The notes under the pieces are model-generated. The model did not search any database, was not told the origin of the DNA, and was given only the letters and a program-made list of their open reading frames with translations. Of a stretch of DNA of 64,000 nt, positions 28,487 through 37,131 are shown one piece after another (the stretch's first letter is position 1; each line of letters begins with the position of its first letter). The DNA is taken from assembly GCF_000421765.1 (NCBI RefSeq), contig NZ_ATXQ01000005.1, positions 62,001 through 126,000 of the forward strand, read 5' to 3'. The DNA is from Denitrificimonas caeni DSM 24390. Lineage in GTDB: Bacteria > Pseudomonadota > Gammaproteobacteria > Pseudomonadales > Pseudomonadaceae. The translations under genes were made by a program, and so were the position numbers.

Positions 28487-28756
28487 CTATTCAATAATAT
28501 CGCCGCGCAATAAGTATTTACACAGCACTACGGTGCTGAAAAATCCAAACAAAGCAATCAGCAGTGCCGCCTCAAAAAATAACCGACTGTTTAGCAATAC
28601 ACCAAACACCACTAACAGTGCTAAGCCATTAATATACAAGGTATCCAGCGCTAAAATGCGGTCAACTGCGTCTGGACCACGCAGTAACCTGTAAAAATTA
28701 AGCAATAAGCTGATACCAAACATAAACATGCTGATATAAATTACAACGCTGAGCAT
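28487..28756 (-). CDS. mnhF: Mrp-type cation/proton antiporter subunit F
   Basis: 89 residues with three membrane segments and the MnhF motif RLLRGPDAVDRILALDTLYINGLALLV (central part). Overlaps the end of mnhE by 16 bp, and GGAGG inside mnhE serves as its ribosome binding site. Confidence 0.93.
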   Translation of the reverse strand: MLSVVIYISMFMFGISLLLNFYRLLRGPDAVDRILALDTLYINGLALLVVFGVLLNSRLFFEAALLIALFGFFSTVVLCKYLLRGDIIE

Positions 28757-29247
28757 GCAAACGCCTCCTTTAATGGCTGTTCATAACGCCGCTTAATTTC
28801 TGCAATCAGCGCTTGTTCATCCTCACAATGCAATGCATGTACGGTCAGTATTGAACGTTCTCGATCAACACTGGCCGCCACTGTACCTGGCGCTAAAGAA
28901 ATAGCACTGGCCAATAGAAAGATCGCAATATCTTCTTCTAACTCGCAGGGCACTTGCACCCAGCGCGGTTGCAAATCATCGATCTTTTTAAAAGCTAAAC
29001 GCGCCACCTGAAAATTCGCCACGATGATGTCTGTCAGCATATGCCAGATAAACACAAACAGGTATTTCCAGCTGCGAATACGCGGCAAGCTTGGCCACCA
29101 AGTGCTGGTCAGTCGCGGAATCAAAATTGCTAAAAAGCTGCCCAGCAGCCAATGCCCGACCGAACTAAAATCATCGACCAGTAGCATCCACACCATTAAT
29201 AAACCAAAACTGCCTAATGGATGGGCAAACCATCTTGCACGACTCAT
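28741..29247 (-). CDS. mnhE: Mrp-type cation/proton antiporter subunit E
   Basis: 168 residues; two N-terminal membrane segments and a cytoplasmic domain with AISLAPGTVAASVDRERSIL, the MnhE signature, and HALHCEDEQ. Overlaps mnhD by 4 bp. Confidence 0.93.
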   Translation of the reverse strand: MSRARWFAHPLGSFGLLMVWMLLVDDFSSVGHWLLGSFLAILIPRLTSTWWPSLPRIRSWKYLFVFIWHMLTDIIVANFQVARLAFKKIDDLQPRWVQVPCELEEDIAIFLLASAISLAPGTVAASVDRERSILTVHALHCEDEQALIAEIKRRYEQPLKEAFACSAL

Positions 29248-30746
29248 AGCGCGCCCTCCAATTGCATGGCTTGTAAATAGCTCGCCACATCAAGGATCTG
29301 CGCCGCCGCCGCTTCGCTATAGCTGATCACTGGCTGAGCAAAAACCACCAGTAACGGACTACTCAGCAGTAAGGCCATAGTGATGGTCAGCGCAGTTTTA
29401 TCCAAGGGCGCAGCATGGCTGGGTGCATTGTGCTGACGCCAAAACAACAAGCTCCCAGCGCGACTTAAACCAATCACACCGATAAGACCCGAACCTAAAA
29501 CCACTGCCCACAACTGCCAAGCGGCATCACCTGATACAGCCTGCAGCAATAGCACCTTGCCAAAAAAACCGGAGAACGGCGGTAGGCCGGCTACAGCAAT
29601 CGCGGCCAAGAAAAAACAAATACCCAGTAAATGCGGATTCAATAAGATCGGCCCAACTTTAAAACTACTGCCCAGATCGCCACGCTGTTTCGCAATGATG
29701 TCAGCCAGCAAGAACAAACCTGCAATCACCCAGGTACTGTGTATTAAATAATATAAAGTTGCACTTAACGCTGCTTCCGAACCGAGCGCAATACCCGCCA
29801 ATAAAGTACCCACTGAAACCAAAACTAAGTAAGCCAATAAGCTGGTCAAACTACTGGCAGCAAAAGCGCCTAACGCAGCCAACAGGATGGTTGCCAACGC
29901 CAGTATCCACAGTAGCTCAGTGCCCAATCCGCTGGCAGTACCAGCTTGCTCACCAAACACCAAGGTGCTAAAGCGTAAAATGGCATACAAACCCACTTTG
30001 GTCATGATCGCAAACAGTGCAGCCACCGGCGCAGTGGCGCTGGCATAAGCGCGTGGCAACCAAAAGTGTAGCGGTAAAAATGCTGCCTTGAGACCAAACA
30101 CCAAGATCAACAAGGCACCAGCCACTTCGAGTAAAAATAATTGATCGCCTTCTGCTTGTGCTACAAATCGCGCCAGATCAACCATGTTCAGGGTGCCGGC
30201 CACTCCATAAAACAGCCCTGCTGCAATTAGAAACAGTCCGGAGCCAATCAGGTTAAGAATCACATAATGCAAAGCTGCTCGGATACGCGCTGCGCCTAAG
30301 CCATGCAGCAATAAAGCATAGGAGGCAATCAATAAAATCTCGAAAAACACAAACAGATTAAACAAATCACCGGTTAAAAAAGCGCCATTAATACCAGCTA
30401 ATTGAAACTGCAATAATGCGTGAAAATAACTACCGCGCAGATCATCACCGCGCAAGGCATAAAAAGTGACGAAAACCGCCAGCACTGCGGTGACCAACAG
30501 CATCAAGGCACTGAGGCGATCAAGCAGTAAAACAATCCCAAATGGCGCCGACCAATTCCCCAGCGCATAGACTTGAATCTGTCCGTTGCTGGCCGTCATT
30601 AATAAATACACTGCGCACAGCAGCAGTAATACGACACTGACGGCGCTGATCGAACGCACCAAGCCCAGCGGACTGCGTGATGATGTCATCAGCAATGCAC
30701 CACAAATAAGCGGTAACAGTACAGGTACTAGCAGCCAATGATTCAT
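29244..30746 (-). CDS. mnhD: Mrp-type cation/proton antiporter subunit D
   Basis: 500 residues, about 14 membrane segments, homologous to complex I subunits NuoM/NuoN. LLQFQLAGINGAFLTGDLFNLFVFFEILLIASY (outline) holds the conserved membrane glutamate in FFEILL; FGLKAAFLPLHFWLPRAYASA carries the conserved Lys and the PLHFWLP motif. Proton or cation path subunit. Overlaps mnhC by 4 bp. Confidence 0.95.
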   Translation of the reverse strand: MNHWLLVPVLLPLICGALLMTSSRSPLGLVRSISAVSVVLLLLCAVYLLMTASNGQIQVYALGNWSAPFGIVLLLDRLSALMLLVTAVLAVFVTFYALRGDDLRGSYFHALLQFQLAGINGAFLTGDLFNLFVFFEILLIASYALLLHGLGAARIRAALHYVILNLIGSGLFLIAAGLFYGVAGTLNMVDLARFVAQAEGDQLFLLEVAGALLILVFGLKAAFLPLHFWLPRAYASATAPVAALFAIMTKVGLYAILRFSTLVFGEQAGTASGLGTELLWILALATILLAALGAFAASSLTSLLAYLVLVSVGTLLAGIALGSEAALSATLYYLIHSTWVIAGLFLLADIIAKQRGDLGSSFKVGPILLNPHLLGICFFLAAIAVAGLPPFSGFFGKVLLLQAVSGDAAWQLWAVVLGSGLIGVIGLSRAGSLLFWRQHNAPSHAAPLDKTALTITMALLLSSPLLVVFAQPVISYSEAAAAQILDVASYLQAMQLEGAL

Positions 30747-31144
30747 CGTGCCACTCCTTTGCGTTTTTTCTTAGCTTGCACGGTTTTATTCGCAGCTTTA
30801 CTTGGCTTTTTCAATGGTTTAGCTTTTTCCACGCCATCCACATGATCACTGCCCAATTCAGTATTGGCGCGCAAAGCCAGAATCAAGACAAAAGCCGTCA
30901 TCGCAAAACCAATCACAATGGCCGTCAACACTAAAGCTTGTGGCACCGGATCTGTGTAACTGGTGGCATCACTCAGCACGGCAGGCTTTCCTGTGTGCAA
31001 ACGTCCCATTACAAATAAAAACAAGTTCACTGCGTAGGAGAATAAGGTAAGACCCAATGCCACGCTAAAGGTGCGTGCGCGCAAGATCAGATACACCCCG
31101 CTAAAGGTCAGCACGCCAATGGCAATTGCGACTAATAATTCCAT
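30743..31144 (-). CDS. mnhC: Mrp-type cation/proton antiporter subunit C
   Basis: 133 residues, homologous to NuoK, three membrane segments; DPVPQALVLTAIVIGFAMTAF is the family motif. The C-terminal ~35 residues are strongly basic (EKAKPLKKPSKAANKTVQAK), longer than in many homologues, and should lie in the cytoplasm. Its ATG overlaps the stop of the preceding gene (TAATG). Confidence 0.93.
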   Translation of the reverse strand: MELLVAIAIGVLTFSGVYLILRARTFSVALGLTLFSYAVNLFLFVMGRLHTGKPAVLSDATSYTDPVPQALVLTAIVIGFAMTAFVLILALRANTELGSDHVDGVEKAKPLKKPSKAANKTVQAKKKRKGVAR

Positions 31145-33936
31145 TACAGCTTCTCCGGCAGTTTCACGCTGTGACCAATGCGCCCTACACCACTCAAAAT
31201 CAACAGAGTGCCGCCAACCACAGTCAAATACACACCCAAATCAAATAGCATCGCTGAAGCCAATTCAATCTCGCCAATCAACGGTAGATTAAAGTGCCCA
31301 AAGGCGGAGGTTAAGAAGGGATAACCCAATAGCAAGCTGACCAGGCCTGTTGCTGTCGCAATCAAGACACCGCTCGCGGCAAGGTTTGGAAAGCGCACAC
31401 CCATGCGGGTTTGCACCCAACGCTGTCCATACGCCACTTGCAAGAGAATCAATGCCACAGCAGTAATCAAGCCGGCAATAAAGCCACCGCCAGGCTCGTT
31501 GTGCCCGCGCAAGAAAATAAACACTGACACCAATAGCGCCAATGGCAAAATCAAGCGTGCCAGCATGCCAAGCATCATTGGGTAAGCTTCGCTAGACCAA
31601 GCACGCCCTTGGTTATCAACACGCGATCGTGGTAACAACATACCTTTCAATAAGGCGACGGTGGCAATCGCAGTAATGGCTAAAACGCTGATCTCACCTA
31701 AAGTATCGAAACCACGGAAGTCGACTAAAATAACGTTAACCACGTTAGTACCGCCGCCGCCAAGCAGACTGTTGGCCAAGAAAAAGTCCGCAATACTTTG
31801 ATAAGGTCTGGTCAACACCGCAAAGGTAAGAACCGCCATTAACACCCCGCAACTGGCGGCAATACTAAAATCACGTAAATGCAACAAACTGCTCGACTCA
31901 GCAGGCGCTTTTGCAGGTAAAAAATACACTACTAACAGCATCAGCAAGATGGTCACTACTTCTACCACCAGTTGCGTTAAGGCAAGGTCAGGTGCCGAGA
32001 AGCGGGCAAACACCATGGCCACGATTAAGCCTACAACACTCAGCATCAATAGCGCGGTCAGGCGCTGGCGATGGAAACCCATAGTCAATAAAGCAGCACC
32101 TGTCATCACCAGCAAACCCAAGGCCGTTAGTGGATCAACCGGCGTTAAAGCAATCTCCCCAGTGATTCGCGACAAAGGTGTTAAACCCGCTACGAGGACA
32201 ACAATCACAGCCAGCAATAACAGGCAGATATAACGCTGCAATGAGCCATTTTCGATACGCGCTAAAGTGCGCGATACCAAGCCATATAAGAAACGCAGCG
32301 TATTTTCAAAAATAACCCGCGCATTGATATCCGGCAAACCTTCATACCAACGAAACAGCGGCGCGCGCTGAGCATAAACGATAATACCGCCCACCAAAGC
32401 AATGCAACTCATCAGTAATGGCATATTAAAGCCATGCCAAATCGCCAAGTTATACTCAGGCAAGGCGTGTCCTAAACTCGCTTGCGCTGCTGACGCCAAT
32501 AAAGAGTCAATGGTAAACGCCGGCAACATGCCCACCAGCAAACAGCAAAACACCAGCACTTCCACTGGGATTTTCATATAACGCGGCGGCTCATGCGGCG
32601 GGAACTTAGGTAAATTAATCGGCGTGCCATTAAAAAACACGTCATGAATAAAGCGCAACGAATACGCCACAGAGAACACGCCAGCGATGGTTGCCATGGT
32701 CGGCAATAGCCAACTGAAACTGCCTAACAAGTGCTGATGTAGGGTTTCCGAAAAGAACATCTCTTTACTTAAGAACCCATTCAATAGCGGCACGCCGGCC
32801 ATTGCCGAAGACGCCACCATCGCCAATACCGCTGTGTGCGGCATGTATTTCCACAGTCCGTTAATTTTACGCATATCACGACTGCCGGTTTCATGGTCAA
32901 TGATCCCCGCAGCCATAAATAACGATGCCTTGAACGTCGCATGGTTAATAATATGAAAAATCGCTGCCACTGGAGCAAAATCAGAATCGAGGCCAAAGAG
33001 TAAGGTAATCAAGCCTAAATGACTGATAGTGGAATACGCCAATAGCCCCTTAAGATCATGCTGAAACAGAGCAGTCACCGCACCGATCAATAATGTAATT
33101 AAACCGGTAAAAGTTACCAAGTAAAACCACCAGTCGGTGCCTGACAGTAATGGATATAAGCGCGCTAAAAGAAACACCCCAGCTTTCACCATGGTTGCTG
33201 AATGCAGATACGCAGAGACCGGAGTTGGCGCTGACATCGCATGCGGCAACCAAAAGTGAAATGGAAACTGTGCCGATTTGGTAAACACCCCCAGCAACAC
33301 TAAAACCAAAGCTACTGGATACAAGCTGTGCGCGCGCAGCACATCACCGGCCGCTAATACATCACTCAGCTCATAGCTACCCACCACATGGCCAATCACC
33401 AAAATACCGGCCAACAAAGCCAAACCGCCGCCACCTGTCACGGTGAGCGCCATACGGGCGCCTTGACGCGCAGCAGTTTGTTGACTCCAAAAGCCAATCA
33501 ACAAAAATGAGGAAAGACTGGTGAGCTCCCAAAACATCAGCATCAACAGTAAGTTACCGGCCAGAACTAAGCCGAGCATTGAGCCCATAAACAACAAAAG
33601 ACAGGCAAAGAAACGCGCCACACGTTCTTGTTCAGACAAGTAATAACGCGCGTAAAGGATGACCAGCAGGCCAATACCAAGAATGAGTAGAGCGAACAGA
33701 AAACTCAGCCCATCAAGTCGAAAGCTGAGATTCAAACCAAGCTGGGCAATCCAAGGGTAACTGACAGCAACCACTACGCCATCAAGAACCTGCGGCGCTT
33801 GACTGAGTAACAATGCCAAACCAATGGCTGGCGCTAAAGCAGCAGACACAGCAATCGCGGTGCGACCGCGTTGTGCGACTAAAAAAGGTAATAACACAGC
33901 AATAAAAGGTGCGAACACCAGTGCCAATAAAAGCAT
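31144..33936 (-). CDS. mnhA: Mrp-type cation/proton antiporter subunit A (fused A-B)
   Basis: About 930 residues and more than 20 membrane segments. The first ~500 residues are NuoL-like (MFWELTSLSSFLLIGFW, FHFWLPHAMSAPTPVSAYLHSATMVKAG in outline), with the MbhD/MbhE-like part near 640-780; the last ~140 residues equal MnhB (FLRGHNEPGGGFIAGLITAVA, LFDLGVYLTVVGGTLLIL). This AB fusion defines the six-gene Pha/group 2 operon, which exports Na+ or K+ in exchange for protons and supports growth at high pH or salt. Start at 33936 has GGAGG six bases upstream; an ATG at 33948 would add four residues. Confidence 0.95.
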   Translation of the reverse strand: MLLLALVFAPFIAVLLPFLVAQRGRTAIAVSAALAPAIGLALLLSQAPQVLDGVVVAVSYPWIAQLGLNLSFRLDGLSFLFALLILGIGLLVILYARYYLSEQERVARFFACLLLFMGSMLGLVLAGNLLLMLMFWELTSLSSFLLIGFWSQQTAARQGARMALTVTGGGGLALLAGILVIGHVVGSYELSDVLAAGDVLRAHSLYPVALVLVLLGVFTKSAQFPFHFWLPHAMSAPTPVSAYLHSATMVKAGVFLLARLYPLLSGTDWWFYLVTFTGLITLLIGAVTALFQHDLKGLLAYSTISHLGLITLLFGLDSDFAPVAAIFHIINHATFKASLFMAAGIIDHETGSRDMRKINGLWKYMPHTAVLAMVASSAMAGVPLLNGFLSKEMFFSETLHQHLLGSFSWLLPTMATIAGVFSVAYSLRFIHDVFFNGTPINLPKFPPHEPPRYMKIPVEVLVFCCLLVGMLPAFTIDSLLASAAQASLGHALPEYNLAIWHGFNMPLLMSCIALVGGIIVYAQRAPLFRWYEGLPDINARVIFENTLRFLYGLVSRTLARIENGSLQRYICLLLLAVIVVLVAGLTPLSRITGEIALTPVDPLTALGLLVMTGAALLTMGFHRQRLTALLMLSVVGLIVAMVFARFSAPDLALTQLVVEVVTILLMLLVVYFLPAKAPAESSSLLHLRDFSIAASCGVLMAVLTFAVLTRPYQSIADFFLANSLLGGGGTNVVNVILVDFRGFDTLGEISVLAITAIATVALLKGMLLPRSRVDNQGRAWSSEAYPMMLGMLARLILPLALLVSVFIFLRGHNEPGGGFIAGLITAVALILLQVAYGQRWVQTRMGVRFPNLAASGVLIATATGLVSLLLGYPFLTSAFGHFNLPLIGEIELASAMLFDLGVYLTVVGGTLLILSGVGRIGHSVKLPEKL

Positions 33937-34088
33937 AACAGCCTCCATGTTGTTCTGCCGGACGAACAGGAGACACCCAGCGTGATACGAAAACGCGCAT
34001 TATTCAATACTGAGCAAATAATGTCTGCATGTAGTGTATTACAAAATAAGACCATAGCCTTTAGTCAGTCGCCAAAGAGCCTATTTAT

Positions 34089-34128
34089 AAAAAACGCCCT
34101 GGCGAATAACAACTTCGCACAGGGCGTA
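34089..34128 (-). terminator. Terminator of the glycine-zipper lipoprotein gene
   Basis: On the minus strand ACGCCCTGTGCGAA-GTTGTTA-TTCGCCAGGGCGT followed by TTTTT: a 14-pair stem with one interruption and a T-run, 20 bp after the stop. Confidence 0.9.
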
Positions 34129-34148
34129 TTCAATCGCGATGCAACCTT

Positions 34149-34613
34149 TTAAGGTGCTACGCGACTCTGTCCATTGACATTGGTAATGCGCACACGCTGG
34201 CCAACACGAAACACTTGGTTCGGTTCAACCGCTTGCACGTAAGCACGCAGTGCACCGTCATCTTCACGTACAGTGATCTCTACACCTTGGGTGCGAGTAA
34301 TGCCTTCTTCTGCTGCAGCGCCGGCCAAGCCACCAGCAACAGCACCAATCACTGCAGCTACAGCACTACCACGACCGCCACCGATTGTGCTACCGGCTAC
34401 ACCACCGACAACTGCACCAGCACCAGCACCAATAGGTGTTTTAGTCCCTTCAATACGCACGGGACGCAATGATTCAATGGTACCCATGCGAATAGTCTGC
34501 ACTTTACGCGCATCGGCACGCGAGTAGGTATCGCCACTTAGGCTTGAAGCACAACCGGTTAAAAGCATGGTAAATGCTGTGAAAGTTGCGGCTAAAATAA
34601 TAGACTTGCGCAT
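34149..34613 (-). CDS. Glycine-zipper outer membrane lipoprotein (SlyB-like)
   Basis: 154 residues. Lipoprotein signal with lipobox LLTGC (Cys21). A glycine-zipper region at about 60-105 (GAGAGAVVGGVAGSTIGGG, AVIGAVAGGLAGAAAEEG) is followed by a small beta domain with VFRVGQRVRITNVNG. This is the pattern of SlyB/Pcp lipoproteins, which stabilise the outer membrane in enterics. Stand-alone gene with its own terminator. Confidence 0.88.
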   Translation of the reverse strand: MRKSIILAATFTAFTMLLTGCASSLSGDTYSRADARKVQTIRMGTIESLRPVRIEGTKTPIGAGAGAVVGGVAGSTIGGGRGSAVAAVIGAVAGGLAGAAAEEGITRTQGVEITVREDDGALRAYVQAVEPNQVFRVGQRVRITNVNGQSRVAP

Positions 34614-34697
34614 CTGCAGTACTCCTTAATATAAATATTCTTGCTGTTTGTTAGACAGCTTAACACTTTAAATGTTACCACCAACCATGAGGGCACT

Positions 34698-34934
34698 ATG
34701 GATTATTTTATTGTTGCGGTTGCAACGCTGTCAGGTTTGTATTTTCACTGGTGGATTTATGTGCGCATTAAGCGCTGGATTAATCGTGACCTTGCTCTCT
34801 CAATGGCGCAAGGTGATAGCGCTAAGCAAGCCTACATGTTAGACAAGCTTGCTGAAGCGCAAACATTAAAAGTCAAAAAGGCAGAACTACAAAACTGGTT
34901 ACAAAACGCCGCTGATCAATACCCAGCACGCTGA
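34698..34934 (+). CDS. Small single-span membrane protein, unknown function
   Basis: 78 residues from the ATG at 34698, preceded by GAGGGC at 8 bases. One N-terminal membrane segment (YFIVAVATLSGLYFHWWIYV), then a basic stretch RIKRWINRDLALSMAQG and a helical, charged tail. I do not recognise a named family; short proteins like this occur in Pseudomonas. It ends 11 bp from the convergent pdxH stop. Confidence 0.7.
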   Translation: MDYFIVAVATLSGLYFHWWIYVRIKRWINRDLALSMAQGDSAKQAYMLDKLAEAQTLKVKKAELQNWLQNAADQYPAR

Positions 34935-34945
34935 GCATCTGCTAC

Positions 34946-35602
34946 CTAAGGCGACAGACGCTCTCGCAACCACTGGTTACCTGCTTGCAGTTGATAGCTT
35001 AAGCGATCATGCAGGCGGCAGGTCCGTCCCTGCCAAAACTCGATGCGTTGCGGCAGTAAACGGTAGCCACCCCAATGTTCTGGTCGTGGAGGCTGCTGGT
35101 TATCAGCAAAACGCAGTTCTACTGCAGCTAGAGCCTCTTCCAATTCCTCACGTCCAGACAAAAGCTGACTTTGCGCTGAAGCCCAAGCGCCATGACGACT
35201 ACCTAGTGGGCGCAGATTAAAATAAGCATCCGACTCTGCCGCGCTAACACGCTCAATCACACCTTCAATGCGCACTTGGCGCTCTAAAGCTGGCCAGAAA
35301 AAAGTCATTGCAGCGTGGGGTTGCGAGCTTATTTGCTGACCTTTAGCACTTTCATAGTTGCTATAGAAAACAAAGCCTTGCTCATCTAAACCTTTGAGCA
35401 GCAACACTCGACAATGCGGCTGCCCTGCCTGATCAACTGTAGCCAGCATCATGGCATTGGGCTCGACCGGCGGTTGCTCGGTAGCTACTGCATCATCAAA
35501 CCACTGTTTAAAAAGCGGCAAAGGCTGATCTGGAGCGAGCTCTTCAAGTAAGCCATCGCGGGTATAATTACGGCGCATATGCGCCAATTGCTCAGTACTC
35601 AT
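34946..35602 (-). CDS. pdxH: Pyridoxamine/pyridoxine 5'-phosphate oxidase
   Basis: 218 residues; FMN enzyme making pyridoxal 5'-phosphate. Motifs: [45 protein letters not shown] (parts), [17 protein letters not shown] and the C-terminal [20 protein letters not shown], the PdxH signature. Stand-alone; PLP made here would serve MetZ among others, but no regulatory link is visible. Confidence 0.97.
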   Translation of the reverse strand: MSTEQLAHMRRNYTRDGLLEELAPDQPLPLFKQWFDDAVATEQPPVEPNAMMLATVDQAGQPHCRVLLLKGLDEQGFVFYSNYESAKGQQISSQPHAAMTFFWPALERQVRIEGVIERVSAAESDAYFNLRPLGSRHGAWASAQSQLLSGREELEEALAAVELRFADNQQPPRPEHWGGYRLLPQRIEFWQGRTCRLHDRLSYQLQAGNQWLRERLSP

Positions 35603-35646
35603 TACCGCCCCTCACAAGTAAAAATCAAGCATAGCGCACAGCGATA

Positions 35647-36255
35647 TTACTGACCCTGACTTAAAGCAAGCTGACGTACATAAGCTGGATGATACACAGC
35701 CATCATGCCCTGCACTTCAATACTGGGCATGACAATAATTTCGACGCGATGGTTTTGCTGATTACTTGTTGATTGATCCAGTAAATAAGAACTGCCCATA
35801 CCTAAATGACGCATACGACCGCCTTTCAAACCACTCAAGCGAAAAATAGAGGCTACTGAGCGCGCTCGATCAGTACTAAGCTTCTGATTATCTGCGGATT
35901 GAGCCGCGTGACCTAAAATCAACACAGACGACTCAGCGTCGGCTTCTAGCAGCTTAGCGATACGGGTAATCGGACCTAAAGCTGCAGGTAACAACAAACT
36001 TGGACGATCTGGGTTAAAAGCGTACTGAGCCGGAGCGGTGACCACCCAGGCATTGTCTTGTTTGCGCAAGGTGAAAACTGAACCCTTAATCGAATCACGC
36101 AGCAACGATTCTTTTTCGCTTAACCAAACAGCAGCATCTGGCTTGATGATTTCTTGCTTCACCGCCACGTCTTGGTTTTTCGGTGTTGACGAGCACGCGG
36201 CAAGAAGAGAACAAGTTAGGAGCAGTGCTCCACGAATAAATAGACGATTCATCAT
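35647..36255 (-). CDS. OmpA-like domain lipoprotein
   Basis: 202 residues. Signal peptide with lipobox LLAAC (Cys21). The C-terminal half is a peptidoglycan-binding OmpA-like domain: ILGHAAQSADNQKLSTDRARSVASIFRLSG (parts), HLGMGSSYLLDQSTSNQQNHRVEII. The segment before it (AWVVTAPAQYAFNPDRPSLL) is the usual lead-in strand. Likely links outer membrane and wall. Stand-alone. Confidence 0.88.
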   Translation of the reverse strand: MMNRLFIRGALLLTCSLLAACSSTPKNQDVAVKQEIIKPDAAVWLSEKESLLRDSIKGSVFTLRKQDNAWVVTAPAQYAFNPDRPSLLLPAALGPITRIAKLLEADAESSVLILGHAAQSADNQKLSTDRARSVASIFRLSGLKGGRMRHLGMGSSYLLDQSTSNQQNHRVEIIVMPSIEVQGMMAVYHPAYVRQLALSQGQ

Positions 36256-36676
36256 GCTTTTAAACTCAAATCAGGCTCATAAAATTCTGTATAAAACAGT
36301 GCGCATCCAACGCTCGACATCCTAACAACAGTGTTGCACGATTTCCATGACATCTATAGTACCGAATTCACACCATAGAGTTGCAGGTTTTTAATAGTGT
36401 AACGGCGGCCGGATAATTCCTATGAAAGCCAGCATAGGAAATAACCACAATGTAACTATGAATACGTGCATAGCATGCCTGCGCGCCATTACCCACCCAC
36501 ATTCAAAATCAGTTATTTTGTTTGTATATTTATAATATAGCAGTAGAATAATGCCAATCATTTGACGCTTGTTTTTTGACAGCGAAAAGACAAACACTCC
36601 AAAGCTTCAATGGAACAATTTCGATACAATAATATCCAATTGGAAATGATTGGTAATTTACTGTGGTGATTACGCT
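36256..36676. other. AT-rich gap between OmpA-like lipoprotein gene and amrZ
   Basis: 421 bp without a supported gene between two divergent genes. The middle (36500-36560) is strongly AT-rich. Two ATTACC sequences in opposite orientation, GCCATTACCC at 36484-36494 and ATTGGTAAT near 36649, resemble the algD-type AmrZ site as I remember it and could be autoregulatory. A minus-strand frame at 36391-36597 has a GTG start overlapping its only SD-like sequence and is not believed. Confidence 0.35.
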
Positions 36677-36994
36677 ATGAACCTTAAAAAAAACACAGCT
36701 TATTCGAGTAGAACTGCTGACAAATTTGTTGTCCGTCTACCCGATGGTATGCGCGATCGAATTGCCGAGGTCGCACGCGAGCAACATCGCAGCATGAACT
36801 CAGAGATTATCGCTAGACTTGAAAGTAGTTTGCAGCAAGACGGCGTGCTCATCCAAGATAACTCTTTGCGCATTGACAGCCCTGAACTAAATCACCACGA
36901 ACGTGAGCTTTTGCAGCGTTTTCGTCTACTGGCACAACGTCAACAAAACGCGCTATTAGCATTAATTGCAAACGATATCCAAGACGAAAGCTGA
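36677..36994 (+). CDS. amrZ: AmrZ, ribbon-helix-helix regulator of alginate and motility
   Basis: 105 residues, close to the 108 of P. aeruginosa AmrZ (AlgZ). The ribbon-helix-helix DNA-binding fold starts with the strand [10 protein letters not shown] (about residues 16-25) and continues [21 protein letters not shown]. The C-terminal tetramerisation part [28 protein letters not shown] also matches AmrZ closely. In Pseudomonas it represses flagellar fleQ and its own gene and activates alginate and pilus genes. The start at 36677 gives the AmrZ-like N-terminus with YSSRTADKF; an ATG at 36650 would add nine residues. Confidence 0.92.
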   Translation: MNLKKNTAYSSRTADKFVVRLPDGMRDRIAEVAREQHRSMNSEIIARLESSLQQDGVLIQDNSLRIDSPELNHHERELLQRFRLLAQRQQNALLALIANDIQDES

Positions 36995-37065
36995 TAGTAA
37001 TACGCTTTACAGAATCAACTGCTTGCTCCAAACGGCTAAGCAATCAAGATATGCGCGTCACAAGC

Positions 37066-37083
37066 ATGTCATCTAACTGTCAT
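37066..37083 (+). promoter_or_regulatory. Pho box (PhoB site)
   Basis: ATGTCAT-CTAA-CTGTCAT: two 7-base repeats with a 4-base spacer, matching the PhoB consensus CTGTCAT-N4-CTGTCAT at all but one base. A weaker third repeat (GCGTCAC) lies exactly 11 bases upstream at 37055. Ten bases after the box is TATTGT (37094-37099), a possible -10, which is the known spacing for Pho promoters where the box replaces the -35. The next gene, 33 bp after this -10, is PstS-like. Confidence 0.8.
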
Positions 37084-37131
37084 ACTTCTGCCTTATTGTG
37101 CTTGCATCTTTTCTGATCCAGGCGCAAGTCC

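Noticed and set aside
36391-36597. 68-codon minus-strand frame encoding a hydrophobic peptide
   Set aside because: The GTG start overlaps the only SD-like sequence, the DNA is AT-rich gap sequence, and the composition is not that of a known family.
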